Below are positions 46,599 through 54,159 of a stretch of DNA of 64,000 nt, piece by piece. Source of the stretch: a bacterium (lineage in GTDB: Bacteria; 4484-113; JAFGCY01). The notes under the pieces were generated by a model. It saw only the letters and a list, made by a program, of their open reading frames with translations, made no database searches and was not told where the DNA came from. The position numbers were made by a program, and so were the translations under genes. The stretch is from contig JAGRNT010000013.1 in NCBI GenBank assembly GCA_020440605.1, positions 1-64,000 on the forward strand, given 5' to 3'. Position 1 is the stretch's first letter; every line of letters begins with the position of its first letter.

Positions 46599-48068
46599 TC
46601 AGGGAGCCTGTTCGCGGAAGATCACGGCCTGCATGCGGCTGCCGGGACTGCCCGGCTCGCTGCCGACGGGCCGGCTGAGCACGCCGAGTACATCCATCTG
46701 CGGGCTGAACAGCGGCTCCAGTGCCGGGAAGTCGGTGCGCCGCACACGCACGGCACGTGAATTGGCAAGCTCCACGCGGCGGATCTCACCGTTGTCAAGC
46801 AGCACCAGCCGGTCCTCCCCGAAGCGGATCGTGTACTCCACGTTGTCACGCATCTGCTCGAAGAGCGTCACGCTGCCATCGGTGGCGTTGACGAGATGCA
46901 GCTCCCCGCCGCTCACCGGACTGTCCGGCTTGCCGGTGCTGCGGTTCAGGCCCAGCACGAACACGCCGCTGGCCAGCGGCATGGCATCCTCCACGCGCGC
47001 GCCTTCGATGGTCTGGCGCACGTAGGTCTCGCTCTTGTCACGGCGGAACAGCCGCACGGTCGAGTCGTACTGGCCGGGTTCCGTCTCGTCGGAACAGGCC
47101 AGCAGCAGGTAGCCGTCATCGGCGACCATCACCAGGGCATCCGCCGCGGTCTCGAAGCGGTCCAGTTCCTTGCCGCTGCCGCTGGCAATATCACGCACGT
47201 GCAGCACGAGACTGTTGCTGCCATTGCCCCAGCTCAGCACGTAGACCTGTCCGTTGGCGGGATCGGGGCTGGCGATGATCACCTGCGCGCTGCCGGTTTC
47301 GGCCCAGTGCCGGTCCTTCTCGAAGTCCAGCACGCCGACCGTGCGGTCCACGGTGTAGAGCAGCTGCGTACCGAGGAAGCGCATGTTCATGCGGCTCAGA
47401 TCAGTGGCTGCATCCGCACCCTGCAGCATCTTGCCGCTGCTCTTCACGCCCTGCACTGTGTCATAGATCGCGATGCGGTAGCCGTCCGCGAGGCTGTAGG
47501 CCAGCGCCATGCGGGCATCGTCATTGCTGATGCTGATGTTCTGTGCTCCGGGGATGCTGACTTCCCAGGCCTGGATGCCGTCCGTGAGCCGATAGGCCCG
47601 CGCCGTCAGCCCGTTGTCATCCTCACGGTGCACGATGGCGTTGCCACCGCTGACGATCACGCCGCTGAGCGGTTCGCCGACGGGCACCTCCCAGGCCTGG
47701 CGGCCGTTGTCGATGCTCCAGGCCGTGAGCATCCCGACGCTGCCCCCGTCATCCTCGGCCGGCATCGCACCGATCAGATATTCGCTGCCGAGCGCGACAT
47801 GCAGGGGCGCCGGACGGATGCCGATCTCGCCCGCCTCGCTGCTGGCCGTGGTACGGGCCTCGCTCGGGATGCCCTCCACCGCGAGCTGCTGCTCACCACC
47901 GCTGCCGACACAGCTCCTGAGCCCGATCGCCAGCACGACCACCAGCAGCACGCCGGCTGTTGCCAGGATCGAGAACGCCAGCAGCCGCGCCTGGCGCTTG
48001 CGGCGCTTGGCTCGCAGCTGTTCCAGCAAGTCCTGTTTCCCGTTGTAGGAGCCGGGACCGTATCCCAC
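46599..48068 (-). CDS. Membrane-anchored beta-propeller-like protein of the TonB operon
   Basis: A 489-residue protein with a basic cytoplasmic N terminus (LRAKRRKRQARL), one anchor (~28-50, LLAFSILATAGVLLVVVLAIG) and a periplasmic part of repeated ~45-residue units with Trp/Gly/Asp patterns (SIDNGRQAWEVPVG, RLTDGIQAWEVSIPG), as in PQQ-like/quinoprotein beta-propellers. Residues for PQQ binding are not evident. Last gene of a four-gene operon with tonB, exbB and exbD. GTG start with GGAGG 7 nt upstream. A role as a periplasmic scaffold or regulator of the Exb motor is inferred from position only. Confidence 0.75.
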   Translation of the reverse strand: MGYGPGSYNGKQDLLEQLRAKRRKRQARLLAFSILATAGVLLVVVLAIGLRSCVGSGGEQQLAVEGIPSEARTTASSEAGEIGIRPAPLHVALGSEYLIGAMPAEDDGGSVGMLTAWSIDNGRQAWEVPVGEPLSGVIVSGGNAIVHREDDNGLTARAYRLTDGIQAWEVSIPGAQNISISNDDARMALAYSLADGYRIAIYDTVQGVKSSGKMLQGADAATDLSRMNMRFLGTQLLYTVDRTVGVLDFEKDRHWAETGSAQVIIASPDPANGQVYVLSWGNGSNSLVLHVRDIASGSGKELDRFETAADALVMVADDGYLLLACSDETEPGQYDSTVRLFRRDKSETYVRQTIEGARVEDAMPLASGVFVLGLNRSTGKPDSPVSGGELHLVNATDGSVTLFEQMRDNVEYTIRFGEDRLVLLDNGEIRRVELANSRAVRVRRTDFPALEPLFSPQMDVLGVLSRPVGSEPGSPGSRMQAVIFREQAP

Positions 48069-48121
48069 CTTGCATCCTCCTGCGGTCCCGCGCGGCGGCG
48101 CGGGCCCTTGTCATTGCGTCG

Positions 48122-48532
48122 TCAGTTTCCTGCACCGGCGGCATGTGCGCCGGGTTCAGTCTCAAGGGCGATGTGCGTCAGGCCTGCCTGGCCCGCCGCA
48201 TCCATGGCCCGCACCACCAGTTCATAGTCTGTGCCGCGGTCCGCGGCGATGCGCACGCTGGTCTCGGGGTCGCTCCCCGCGAACAGCCGCGGCAGGGCCT
48301 CCCACTGGTACTCCACGCCGTCCACCGCCAGCATCCCGTCCTCGTCAATGCTGATCATCACCGAGGGCCGGTCGTCAACGGCCGCCGAGCTGGCCTCGGG
48401 CAGCGTCACGGAGAGCGAGGGCGGCAGGTAGCGCGTGATCAGCATGAAGAAGATCAGCAGCAGGAAGATCACGTCCAGCATCGGCGCGAAGGGTAGCCCG
48501 CCGCCGCTTTCCAGCATCTGGCTGACGCGCAT
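48122..48532 (-). CDS. exbD: ExbD/TolR-family proton-channel protein
   Basis: A 136-residue protein: short cytoplasmic N terminus, one membrane segment (PMLDVIFLLLIFFMLITRY) with the conserved proton-path Asp20, and a periplasmic domain (VTLPEASSAAV, SVMISIDEDGMLAVDG). With ExbB it uses the proton gradient to energise TonB. Its ATG shares one base with the exbB stop (TGATG). ExbD is preferred over TolR because a TonB-type gene is in the operon and no tolA/tolB/pal is present. Confidence 0.88.
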   Translation of the reverse strand: MRVSQMLESGGGLPFAPMLDVIFLLLIFFMLITRYLPPSLSVTLPEASSAAVDDRPSVMISIDEDGMLAVDGVEYQWEALPRLFAGSDPETSVRIAADRGTDYELVVRAMDAAGQAGLTHIALETEPGAHAAGAGN

Positions 48533-49158
48533 CAGCCCTCACCGCCTTCCGTGGCCGGGATGCGCAGCGGACCGCGCTCAGCCGTGATCTTCATGCAGTC
48601 GTCAACCACGGTGTTCAGGTGGTTCTGCCAGCGCAGCAGGCGGCTGCGGAAGAAGCGGAAGGCGATCACCGCCGGAATGGCGATCATCAGTCCCGCCACC
48701 GTTGTCAGGAGCGCTTCCCAGATCCCGCCGGCCAGCACCGAGGGGTTGACCTGGCCCTGCAGTTCGGCCACGGTGCGGAAGGTCTGCACCATGCCGGTCA
48801 CGGTGCCGATCAGCCCGAACATCGGCGCGACCTGCGTGACCGTGTCCAGCGAGTTGAGGAACTGCATGCCTTCCAGCAGTTCCTGCTCCACCGCGAGCTC
48901 GGCCCGGCGGCGGTCGATGCGGCCCTCATGCATGCCGCGGGCCAGCAGCGGTGCCAGTTCACCGTTGAGGCGTTCCGGCAGCAGCGCGGTGCCGCGCAGC
49001 ACATTCTCCAGTTCGTTGTCAGTCTCGGGAATGAAGCGCGAGAAGAAGTACAGCCGGTTGAGGATCACGAACACGGTGTACAGCGAGATCAGGGCCAGCG
49101 GGTACATTGCCCAGCCGCCCTTGCTGAACCATTCCAGACCGTTTATCACGAGGAACAC
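48532..49158 (-). CDS. exbB: ExbB/TolQ/MotA-family proton-channel protein
   Basis: A 208-residue protein with three membrane segments (~12-33, ~112-135, ~150-175). Family signatures are APMFGLIGTVTGMVQTF and ALLTTVAGLMIAIPAV. Periplasm-facing proton-path Thr/Ser residues lie in these last two segments. GTG start with AAGGAG 5 nt upstream; it follows tonB by 24 nt. Confidence 0.92.
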   Translation of the reverse strand: MFLVINGLEWFSKGGWAMYPLALISLYTVFVILNRLYFFSRFIPETDNELENVLRGTALLPERLNGELAPLLARGMHEGRIDRRRAELAVEQELLEGMQFLNSLDTVTQVAPMFGLIGTVTGMVQTFRTVAELQGQVNPSVLAGGIWEALLTTVAGLMIAIPAVIAFRFFRSRLLRWQNHLNTVVDDCMKITAERGPLRIPATEGGEG

Positions 49159-49182
49159 AGACTCTCCTTGCCCACACGGGCC

Positions 49183-50325
49183 TCAGACGATGGGGAACTC
49201 GAGCTTCATGCGGAACTTCCAGCTCTTGACACTGACCTCCGGCGGGAACTTGCCGAAGGGCGCGGCCACGCGCGTGGCCTCGAAGCATTCCTGCTCGAGG
49301 ATCTTGTGCGGGCTCTCGATCGCCTTGACACTCAGCAGGTTGCCATTGCGGTCCACCTCGAACTCGAAGGTCACCGGGCCCTTGATGTCACGCTCGCGCG
49401 CGCGCTCCGGCGTGCGCACCAGCCGGCGGATCTTCTTGCGGGCCGCATCGCCGTAGTCACCGAGGATGTTCAGCTCGGACTCACTCGGCCCGGGCGGTCC
49501 GGCCGGCGGACCGCTGGCCGGGGCACCGGTGGTGTCACTGTTGGGCTTGTCAGCGCTGACATTGACCTGCGGGTTGTTCTCCGGCGAGACGGTCACGGAG
49601 GGTTCGTTGTCATTGTTGGAGGGCTTGTCCGGGACCTTGACATCCGGGCTGTGCTGCTCGGCCTGGTCCTTGGCGCTGGGCTGCGTGGCATTGTCAACGG
49701 GCCGCGCCGGGGCGTTGGAGTTCACGTTGACAGCCGGCTCATTCGTGGCGGGATCAGCCTGCTTCTGCGAGGGCTCGACATCCACGCGCGAGGGGCTGCC
49801 CTCCCCGGCCGGCTTGACCTTCTCCGGGGACTTCTGCGTCTTCACCGGGCGCGCGGTGTTGACCTGCGTGCTCTGGTTGGGCTGCTCGGTGTTCGTCTGC
49901 GGCACCTGGGTGAGGCTGGAATCGTTGCTGGCCTGGCCGGGCTGCGGTGTCTGCCCGCTGCTGCTCGGATCGGTGCTGGGCCGGGTATTGGCCTGGCTGG
50001 AATCATTGGTCGGGGCCGAACTGTGCACCGGAGCCTGCAGCGGATTCTGCAATGTCTCCGCCTCCGACTGGGCACCGCTGGCCTGGGCGGTCAGTGCATC
50101 CTCAGTCGGAATCAGCAGCGGGATCTGTGGCTTCGGCGGCACGGGCTCGCTGGGATCGATCAGTTCCACCTGGAAGACCACGGGGAACTGCAGCGGGCGG
50201 CTGAGCGCCGGCAGCAGCAGGATCACCATCACATTCAGCAGGATCGAGGCGAGCAGGAACAGCAGGTTGCGCCTGCGTTCATGCGCCGGACTGTGCGGCC
50301 CGGTCTCCAGCCTGTGCTCGTTCAT
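49183..50325 (-). CDS. tonB: TonB-like energy transducer with a very long polar linker
   Basis: A 380-residue protein: cytoplasmic basic N terminus, one signal anchor (~20-42, NLLFLLASILLNVMVILLLP), a ~240-residue linker very rich in Pro, Asn, Ser, Gln and Thr, and a C-terminal TonB domain (~290-380; VTFEFEVDRNGNLLSVKAIE, FGKFPPEVSVKSWKFRMKLE). The linker would span the periplasm so the domain can pull on outer-membrane receptors. E. coli TonB is 239 residues, so this linker is unusually long. Start ATG 50325 is preferred to TTG 50331. No TonB-dependent receptor gene is in the window. Confidence 0.88.
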   Translation of the reverse strand: MNEHRLETGPHSPAHERRRNLLFLLASILLNVMVILLLPALSRPLQFPVVFQVELIDPSEPVPPKPQIPLLIPTEDALTAQASGAQSEAETLQNPLQAPVHSSAPTNDSSQANTRPSTDPSSSGQTPQPGQASNDSSLTQVPQTNTEQPNQSTQVNTARPVKTQKSPEKVKPAGEGSPSRVDVEPSQKQADPATNEPAVNVNSNAPARPVDNATQPSAKDQAEQHSPDVKVPDKPSNNDNEPSVTVSPENNPQVNVSADKPNSDTTGAPASGPPAGPPGPSESELNILGDYGDAARKKIRRLVRTPERARERDIKGPVTFEFEVDRNGNLLSVKAIESPHKILEQECFEATRVAAPFGKFPPEVSVKSWKFRMKLEFPIV

Positions 50326-50447
50326 GCTCAATGCGGCACCCTTGGGTACATAAGATATTCGGAGTGCCGGGCGAACATGTAAATGCGCATGCCATCAGGA
50401 CGCAATCCGCGCCTGGCTGTTGCATGACGGGCCGGAGGGCTGTGGGC

Positions 50448-50807
50448 TCAGCGGCTGAGCAGGCGGCTCAGTCCATCCCAGTTGACTGCGGTGAGCACCG
50501 CGAGGAAAAGCATGTTGGCGAGTGCCAGGCTGCCGAGCAGCCGGGAATGCAGGCGGCGGGTGCGGGCATCGCTTTCAGTCTGCAGTGCCTGTCGTGATGC
50601 CTGCTCGCGGTCCGGCTCCGCACGGCGCAGCTGCTCGTAGCGCACGGCCAGCAGCCAGATCAGTGACTGGGCCTTGTCCAGTTCAAGGCGGGAGCGCAAC
50701 CGGACTTCCTCGAGCTCAGAGCTCAGTTCCTCGATCCGCCGCTGCTGCTCACTGGCGTAGATCCAGCTGATCCCGTCCTGCTCCACCTGCCGCTGACTTG
50801 TCGCCAT
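50448..50807 (-). CDS. Coiled-coil protein with a C-terminal membrane anchor (1)
   Basis: A 119-residue protein: helical, Glu/Arg-rich residues ~18-60 (QQRRIEELSSELEEVRLRSR) predicted as a coiled coil, then a C-terminal membrane segment (~92-112, LLGSLALANMLFLAVLTAV). The start MATSQRQVEQDG at 50807 is chosen because a TTATAT hexamer lies 6 nt upstream; a longer frame to 50870 runs through AT-rich promoter-like DNA. The layout resembles the protein at 50910-51281. Function unknown. Confidence 0.65.
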   Translation of the reverse strand: MATSQRQVEQDGISWIYASEQQRRIEELSSELEEVRLRSRLELDKAQSLIWLLAVRYEQLRRAEPDREQASRQALQTESDARTRRLHSRLLGSLALANMLFLAVLTAVNWDGLSRLLSR

Positions 50808-50819
50808 GTCAAAATATAA
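50808..50819 (-). promoter_or_regulatory. -10 hexamer immediately before an ATG start (leaderless)
   Basis: TTATATT on the minus strand at 50819-50813, 5-6 nt before the ATG at 50807. Confidence 0.5.
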
Positions 50820-50909
50820 CACGGTATATCTGTCTATGGGCAGATAAATTACAGAATGAAGCAATCTCAACTATTGATGATTGATTATTCCATTAAATCC
50901 ACATAAAAC

Positions 50910-51281
50910 TCACTGCGGCAGCGAGAACTGGGATTGCAGCCAGGCGGATATCTCCGGCCAGAAGGCGAATGCCAGCAGCCCCAGCAGCAGCATGAAGCCG
51001 CAGCTCAGCAGACGGATCACGAGCAGGCTCATCCCGGAAATCAGGGCGTGCAGCAGCAGCCAGATCCGCCGGGGCCAGCTCATCCGCCGCCGTGGCACTG
51101 CCTGTGGAACCCGCGAGTGCTGGCGCAGTTCGTGGTTCTCGGTGGCAAGGTGGCTGACAACGGCCTCGGCCCGGGCCTTCTCTATCTCGGCCTGGCGCCT
51201 GGCAACTTCCAGTTCCTGCTCGAGTTCGCGCATGCGCCGCTCATGGCCGTCACGGAACAGATTGGGATCCTGTTCAGGCAT
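50910..51281 (-). CDS. Coiled-coil protein with a C-terminal membrane anchor (2)
   Basis: A 123-residue protein: coiled-coil region (~15-55; ERRMRELEQELEVARRQAEI) followed by a basic patch (VPRRRMSWPRR) and one or two membrane segments (~72-110). Its ATG lies within the last codons of the methyltransferase gene (ATGCCTGA, 8-nt overlap), so it is translationally coupled to it. It shares the RRIxEL-xELExxR pattern with the protein at 50448, so the two may be distant paralogues. Confidence 0.68.
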   Translation of the reverse strand: MPEQDPNLFRDGHERRMRELEQELEVARRQAEIEKARAEAVVSHLATENHELRQHSRVPQAVPRRRMSWPRRIWLLLHALISGMSLLVIRLLSCGFMLLLGLLAFAFWPEISAWLQSQFSLPQ

Positions 51282-51882
51282 CGCAGCACTCCAGCAGGCA
51301 GCGGACAGCCGGCAGGCCGCCGCGGCGATTGGCAATCCGGGAGGGCTCAATGCTCAGCAGGCTCAATCCGGCGGGCAGCAGCAGTTCCCGCAGCTGCGGT
51401 TCGTCAAGCGTGCTGAAGTCCGGGTTGGCAGGATCGCTGCAGCCGCGCAGCAGCAACAGTCCGCCGGGCTGCAGCACACGGGCCGCTTCCTGCGCATAGG
51501 CGGGCCAGTGGCGGTGCGGAATCAGGTGCAGGCAGCCACGGTCCGTCAGCAGCCGGAAGGTGAAGGCCTGCCAGGGCAGCGCCAGGACGTTGCCACAGCG
51601 CAGGTCCAGGATCAGGCCACTGCCGGCGGCACGCTGCGTTGCCAGGCGGATGGCCTCGGGGCTGATGTCGATCCCGCTCACCTGCCAGCCGCGCCGGGCC
51701 ATGCTCAGCGCCTCAAGACCGCTGCCGCAGCCGAGATCGAGCACGCGGCAGTCGGCGGGCAGGGCGAGCGCGTCGAGCATGGTCTCGAGTTCGGCACTGG
51801 GACTGTCCTCCTCCCAGAGCTCAAGGTGCTCCCCGCTGAGATAGCGTTCATTCCAGAAATCGGCGAAGCGCTCGTCGGACAT
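51274..51882 (-). CDS. Class I SAM-dependent methyltransferase
   Basis: A 202-residue methyltransferase. Motif I is VLDLGCGSGLEALSMA (~48-63), followed by VSGIDISPEAI and LHLIPHRHWPAYAQEAARVLQPGG. The layout (FWNERYLSGEH near the start, small size) fits the thiopurine/tellurite-resistance-like or generic methyltransferase 11/25 groups; substrate unknown. GGGAG lies 6 nt before the ATG. A terminator separates it from the upstream H1-like gene. An open frame continues upstream through the repetitive tail of that gene but is not coding. Confidence 0.85.
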   Translation of the reverse strand: MSDERFADFWNERYLSGEHLELWEEDSPSAELETMLDALALPADCRVLDLGCGSGLEALSMARRGWQVSGIDISPEAIRLATQRAAGSGLILDLRCGNVLALPWQAFTFRLLTDRGCLHLIPHRHWPAYAQEAARVLQPGGLLLLRGCSDPANPDFSTLDEPQLRELLLPAGLSLLSIEPSRIANRRGGLPAVRCLLECCDA

Positions 51883-51897
51883 GCACAGCTCCCGGTG

Positions 51898-51936
51898 GAA
51901 ATGGAAAGGGGCAGGCCCGCGAAACGGACCTGCCCC
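51898..51936 (-). terminator. Rho-independent terminator of the AHSA1/H1-like gene
   Basis: On the minus strand GGGGCAGG (36-29) pairs with CCTGCCCC (15-08), followed by TTTCCATTT. It is 23 nt after the stop codon. Confidence 0.85.
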
Positions 51937-51958
51937 GGGAATCCGGCTTGCCGGAAAC

Positions 51959-52780
51959 CTACTTCTTGCGGGCCGGAGCCGCCTTCTTGGCAGCAGCGGG
52001 CTTGCGGGCCGGGGCGGCCTTCTTGACCGGAGCCTTGGCAGCGGCGGTCTTGCGGGCCGGAGCGGCCTTCTTGGCAGCCGTCGTGGTCTTGGCGGCAGCC
52101 GGCTTGCGGGCCGGGGCGGCCTTCTTGGCGGGAGCCTTGGCAGCAGCCGTCTTGCGGGCCGGAGCGGCCTTCTTGGCGGGAGCCTTGGCAGCGGCGGTCT
52201 TGCGGGCCGGAGCAGCCTTGGCAGGAGCCTTGGCAGCCGTCTTGCGGGCCGGAGCGGCCTTTTTCGCAGGAGCGGCCTTGGCAGCCGTCTTGCGGGCCGG
52301 AGCGGCCTTCTTCGCAGGAGCGGCCTTGGCCTTGGCGGCCTCGGCAGCCTGGACCTTCTTCCATGCATCCATGCTCAGACGGCGGCCATTGTCGATGAAG
52401 CTCTTGAGGCTGTCCGTCGCCCAGTTCCAGTACTCCTGGAACTTGTCGACGTCGGTCTTCTTGGGCAGCTTGGAGTGGGTCACCTGGACCTTGCACTTGT
52501 TGCGGCCGAAGGGACGGAAGTTCACGGTGACGACGGTGCCGGGGGCGTTGCCGGGGTTCTCCCAGGTGTAGCGGAGCTTCTTGCCCTTCGCCACCTCGAG
52601 GAACTGGCCCTTGTCACCGAAGTTGTTCGAATATGCACCACCGACCTTGACGTCGTGGTTTGCCTTGGACGCATACCATTTGGCATTCGTCTTCGCATCA
52701 ACCCACGCATCGAACGCCTTGGCGGCGGGAGCATCGATGGTGCGCTGAATGCGACTTCTGTAAGTGGTTTTCCTTGCCAT
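51959..52780 (-). CDS. AHSA1/SRPBCC domain fused to a histone-H1-like Lys/Ala/Pro tail
   Basis: A 273-residue protein in two parts. Residues 1-~138 are an SRPBCC/AHSA1-type domain (IDAPAAKAFDAWVDAKTNAKW; GGAYSNNFGDKG; LRYTWENPGNAPGTVVTVNF; VQVTHSKLPKK). Residues ~150-273 are almost only Ala, Lys, Pro, Arg and Thr in repeats of AAPARKTAA/AKKAAPARK, like eukaryotic H1 tails and the bacterial AlgP and Hc1-type proteins, which bind DNA. Joining the two is unusual. Strong promoter (52801-52829) and AAGGAG 8 nt before the ATG suggest high expression. The tail repeats are close to identical at DNA level and could vary in number. A nucleoid-binding role is inferred. Confidence 0.85.
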   Translation of the reverse strand: MARKTTYRSRIQRTIDAPAAKAFDAWVDAKTNAKWYASKANHDVKVGGAYSNNFGDKGQFLEVAKGKKLRYTWENPGNAPGTVVTVNFRPFGRNKCKVQVTHSKLPKKTDVDKFQEYWNWATDSLKSFIDNGRRLSMDAWKKVQAAEAAKAKAAPAKKAAPARKTAAKAAPAKKAAPARKTAAKAPAKAAPARKTAAAKAPAKKAAPARKTAAAKAPAKKAAPARKPAAAKTTTAAKKAAPARKTAAAKAPVKKAAPARKPAAAKKAAPARKK

Positions 52781-52800
52781 TTTGTCTACTCCTTAGAGAA

Positions 52801-52829
52801 GTACTATTGGCAATATTAGCGCAAGTCAA
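52801..52829 (-). promoter_or_regulatory. Sigma-70-type promoter of the AHSA1/H1-like gene
   Basis: On the minus strand TTGACT (52829-52824), 17 nt, TAGTAC (52806-52801). The start near 52794 gives a ~14-nt leader carrying AAGGAG. Confidence 0.6.
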
Positions 52830-53166
52830 GCCTTTTTGCCGCCGTAATTGCCAGAATCCGGCGCATTTTGGTGAATTTCCGGCGAAATCAGCCGGATTTG
52901 TTGCCAGCGCGGCTTTCCGTTGGCACTTGTGGCCGCTGGAAACGGACATCCGTTGGCAGCCCGGTGGATCGGCAACGCCCCTGCAAATCGCGGATCATGG
53001 GCCTGCCAGGGATTTGCCGTTGACTGGATGGCTTCTCAGGACAGCCCCATACTGAGCTCGCCAGATTCCCCGGCGCTGCCAGCTTTTCGCCGACCCCAGC
53101 CATCCGGCGCTGCCACCAGCCGTGTCGATCCGGATTCTGGCATTGACACCTGCAGCGGCTGGCAGC

Positions 53167-53202
53167 GGAAATGAAAGGGGCGCAGCCCGCAGGCCGCGCC
53201 CC
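53167..53202 (-). terminator. Rho-independent terminator of the gmk-rpoZ-coaBC-ppi operon
   Basis: On the minus strand GGGGCGC (202-196) pairs with GCGCCCC (83-77), followed by TTTCATTTCC. It lies 24 nt after the last stop. Confidence 0.85.
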
Positions 53203-53225
53203 ATATGAAGGCCAAGGGAAAGCTG

Positions 53226-54122
53226 TTATTCCTCCGGACGGAACAGCTCCGCATCGATGTTGAAGCGCGGCAGCTGGCCGGCCATCAGCTCATTGAGCGC
53301 ATCAATGTAGTAGGGGTCGATCTTGGCTTCGCGCAGGTCCACCATCAGCTGTTCCTTGATCTGGTCAAAGGTCGGGCTGACTTCCGGATAACGGCGGTGG
53401 CAATAGACGATGTGATAGTTGCTGCCCTTGATGATCCCGCTGTACTGGCCTTCCCGCAGTGAGAATGCGGCATCCTCCAGCGGCTTCGGCAGCCCCTCTC
53501 CCTTGCGGTAGGAGCCCAGCTCACCCCGTACGGCGCGCATCTGCGGATCCATGTTGACCTCGGCGGCGACGTCGCCGAAATCCTCCCCGCCCTGTAGTCG
53601 GCCGAGCACCGTATTGGCAGCGGACTCGTTGTCCACGGAGATGATGCTCAGGTGCGCACCCTCCGGCAGGTGGAACTGCTCGATGTTCTCGAGGAAGAAC
53701 TTGTTGGCTTCGGCTTCCGTGACCTTGATGTTCTTCTCGCGGCTGATCTTGTCACGCAGCCAGACCTCGTACTTGCTGGTGACGATCGTGTACTCCAGCA
53801 GCTGGTTGACCGTCTTCTCGCTGTAGAGCAGCTTGAACTGGTTGTAGACATCGCGGCCCATCGTGTTGTCCACGAAATCCGTCATCTCCTGCTGCGTGGG
53901 GCGCAGGCCCTGCTTGAGGCCCTCCTGGTAGACGACCATCGTCTGGAAGAAATCCAGCAGGCCGTCCTTGCCGAGGTTGCGCAGCCAGTAGATGTTGAGG
54001 TCGTCAAGCGTGAAGGTCACGCCGTCCTTGCTGGCAACTGGACTGTTGCCGGCTGCGCTGGCGGGCATTGCCATGCACAGTGCCAGCAGACAGAGCACGA
54101 GGGCACTAAAGGCTATTCTCAC
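53226..54122 (-). CDS. Exported parvulin-type peptidyl-prolyl isomerase
   Basis: A 298-residue periplasmic foldase of the SurA/PrsA/PpiC type. Signal peptide MRIAFSALVLCLLALCMAM (cleavage after ASA), a SurA-like helical N domain (VYQEGLKQGLRPTQQEMTDF) and a rotamase domain (~150-260; AHLSIISVDNESAANTVL, GGEDFGDVAAEVN, RGELGSYRKGEGLPKPLEDA, SGIIKGSNYHIVYCHRR). The GTG at 54122 is chosen because AGGAG lies 6 nt upstream and it starts a signal peptide; the frame continues upstream without one. It follows coaBC by 37 nt and ends the operon. Confidence 0.88.
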   Translation of the reverse strand: MRIAFSALVLCLLALCMAMPASAAGNSPVASKDGVTFTLDDLNIYWLRNLGKDGLLDFFQTMVVYQEGLKQGLRPTQQEMTDFVDNTMGRDVYNQFKLLYSEKTVNQLLEYTIVTSKYEVWLRDKISREKNIKVTEAEANKFFLENIEQFHLPEGAHLSIISVDNESAANTVLGRLQGGEDFGDVAAEVNMDPQMRAVRGELGSYRKGEGLPKPLEDAAFSLREGQYSGIIKGSNYHIVYCHRRYPEVSPTFDQIKEQLMVDLREAKIDPYYIDALNELMAGQLPRFNIDAELFRPEE

Positions 54123-54159
54123 CTGGAACTCCTGAGGCTTGATGCTGTCGCGGAACCGG

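Larger units (their letters stand above)
52781..53225. other. Intergenic region with a promoter, an inverted repeat and a terminator
   Basis: 445 bp. It holds the promoter of the H1-like gene (52801-52829), an AATCCGGC/GCCGGATT inverted repeat (52855-52898), two CCGTTGGCA direct repeats (near 52918 and 52948) and the terminator of the coaBC-ppi unit (53167-53202). No convincing gene. Confidence 0.7.

Noticed and set aside
51881..52819. Plus-strand frame with Gly/Ser/Leu/Arg repeats opposite the H1-like gene
   Set aside because: The repeats are the mirror of the Lys/Ala/Pro tail codons. It crosses the promoter and terminator of the real gene.
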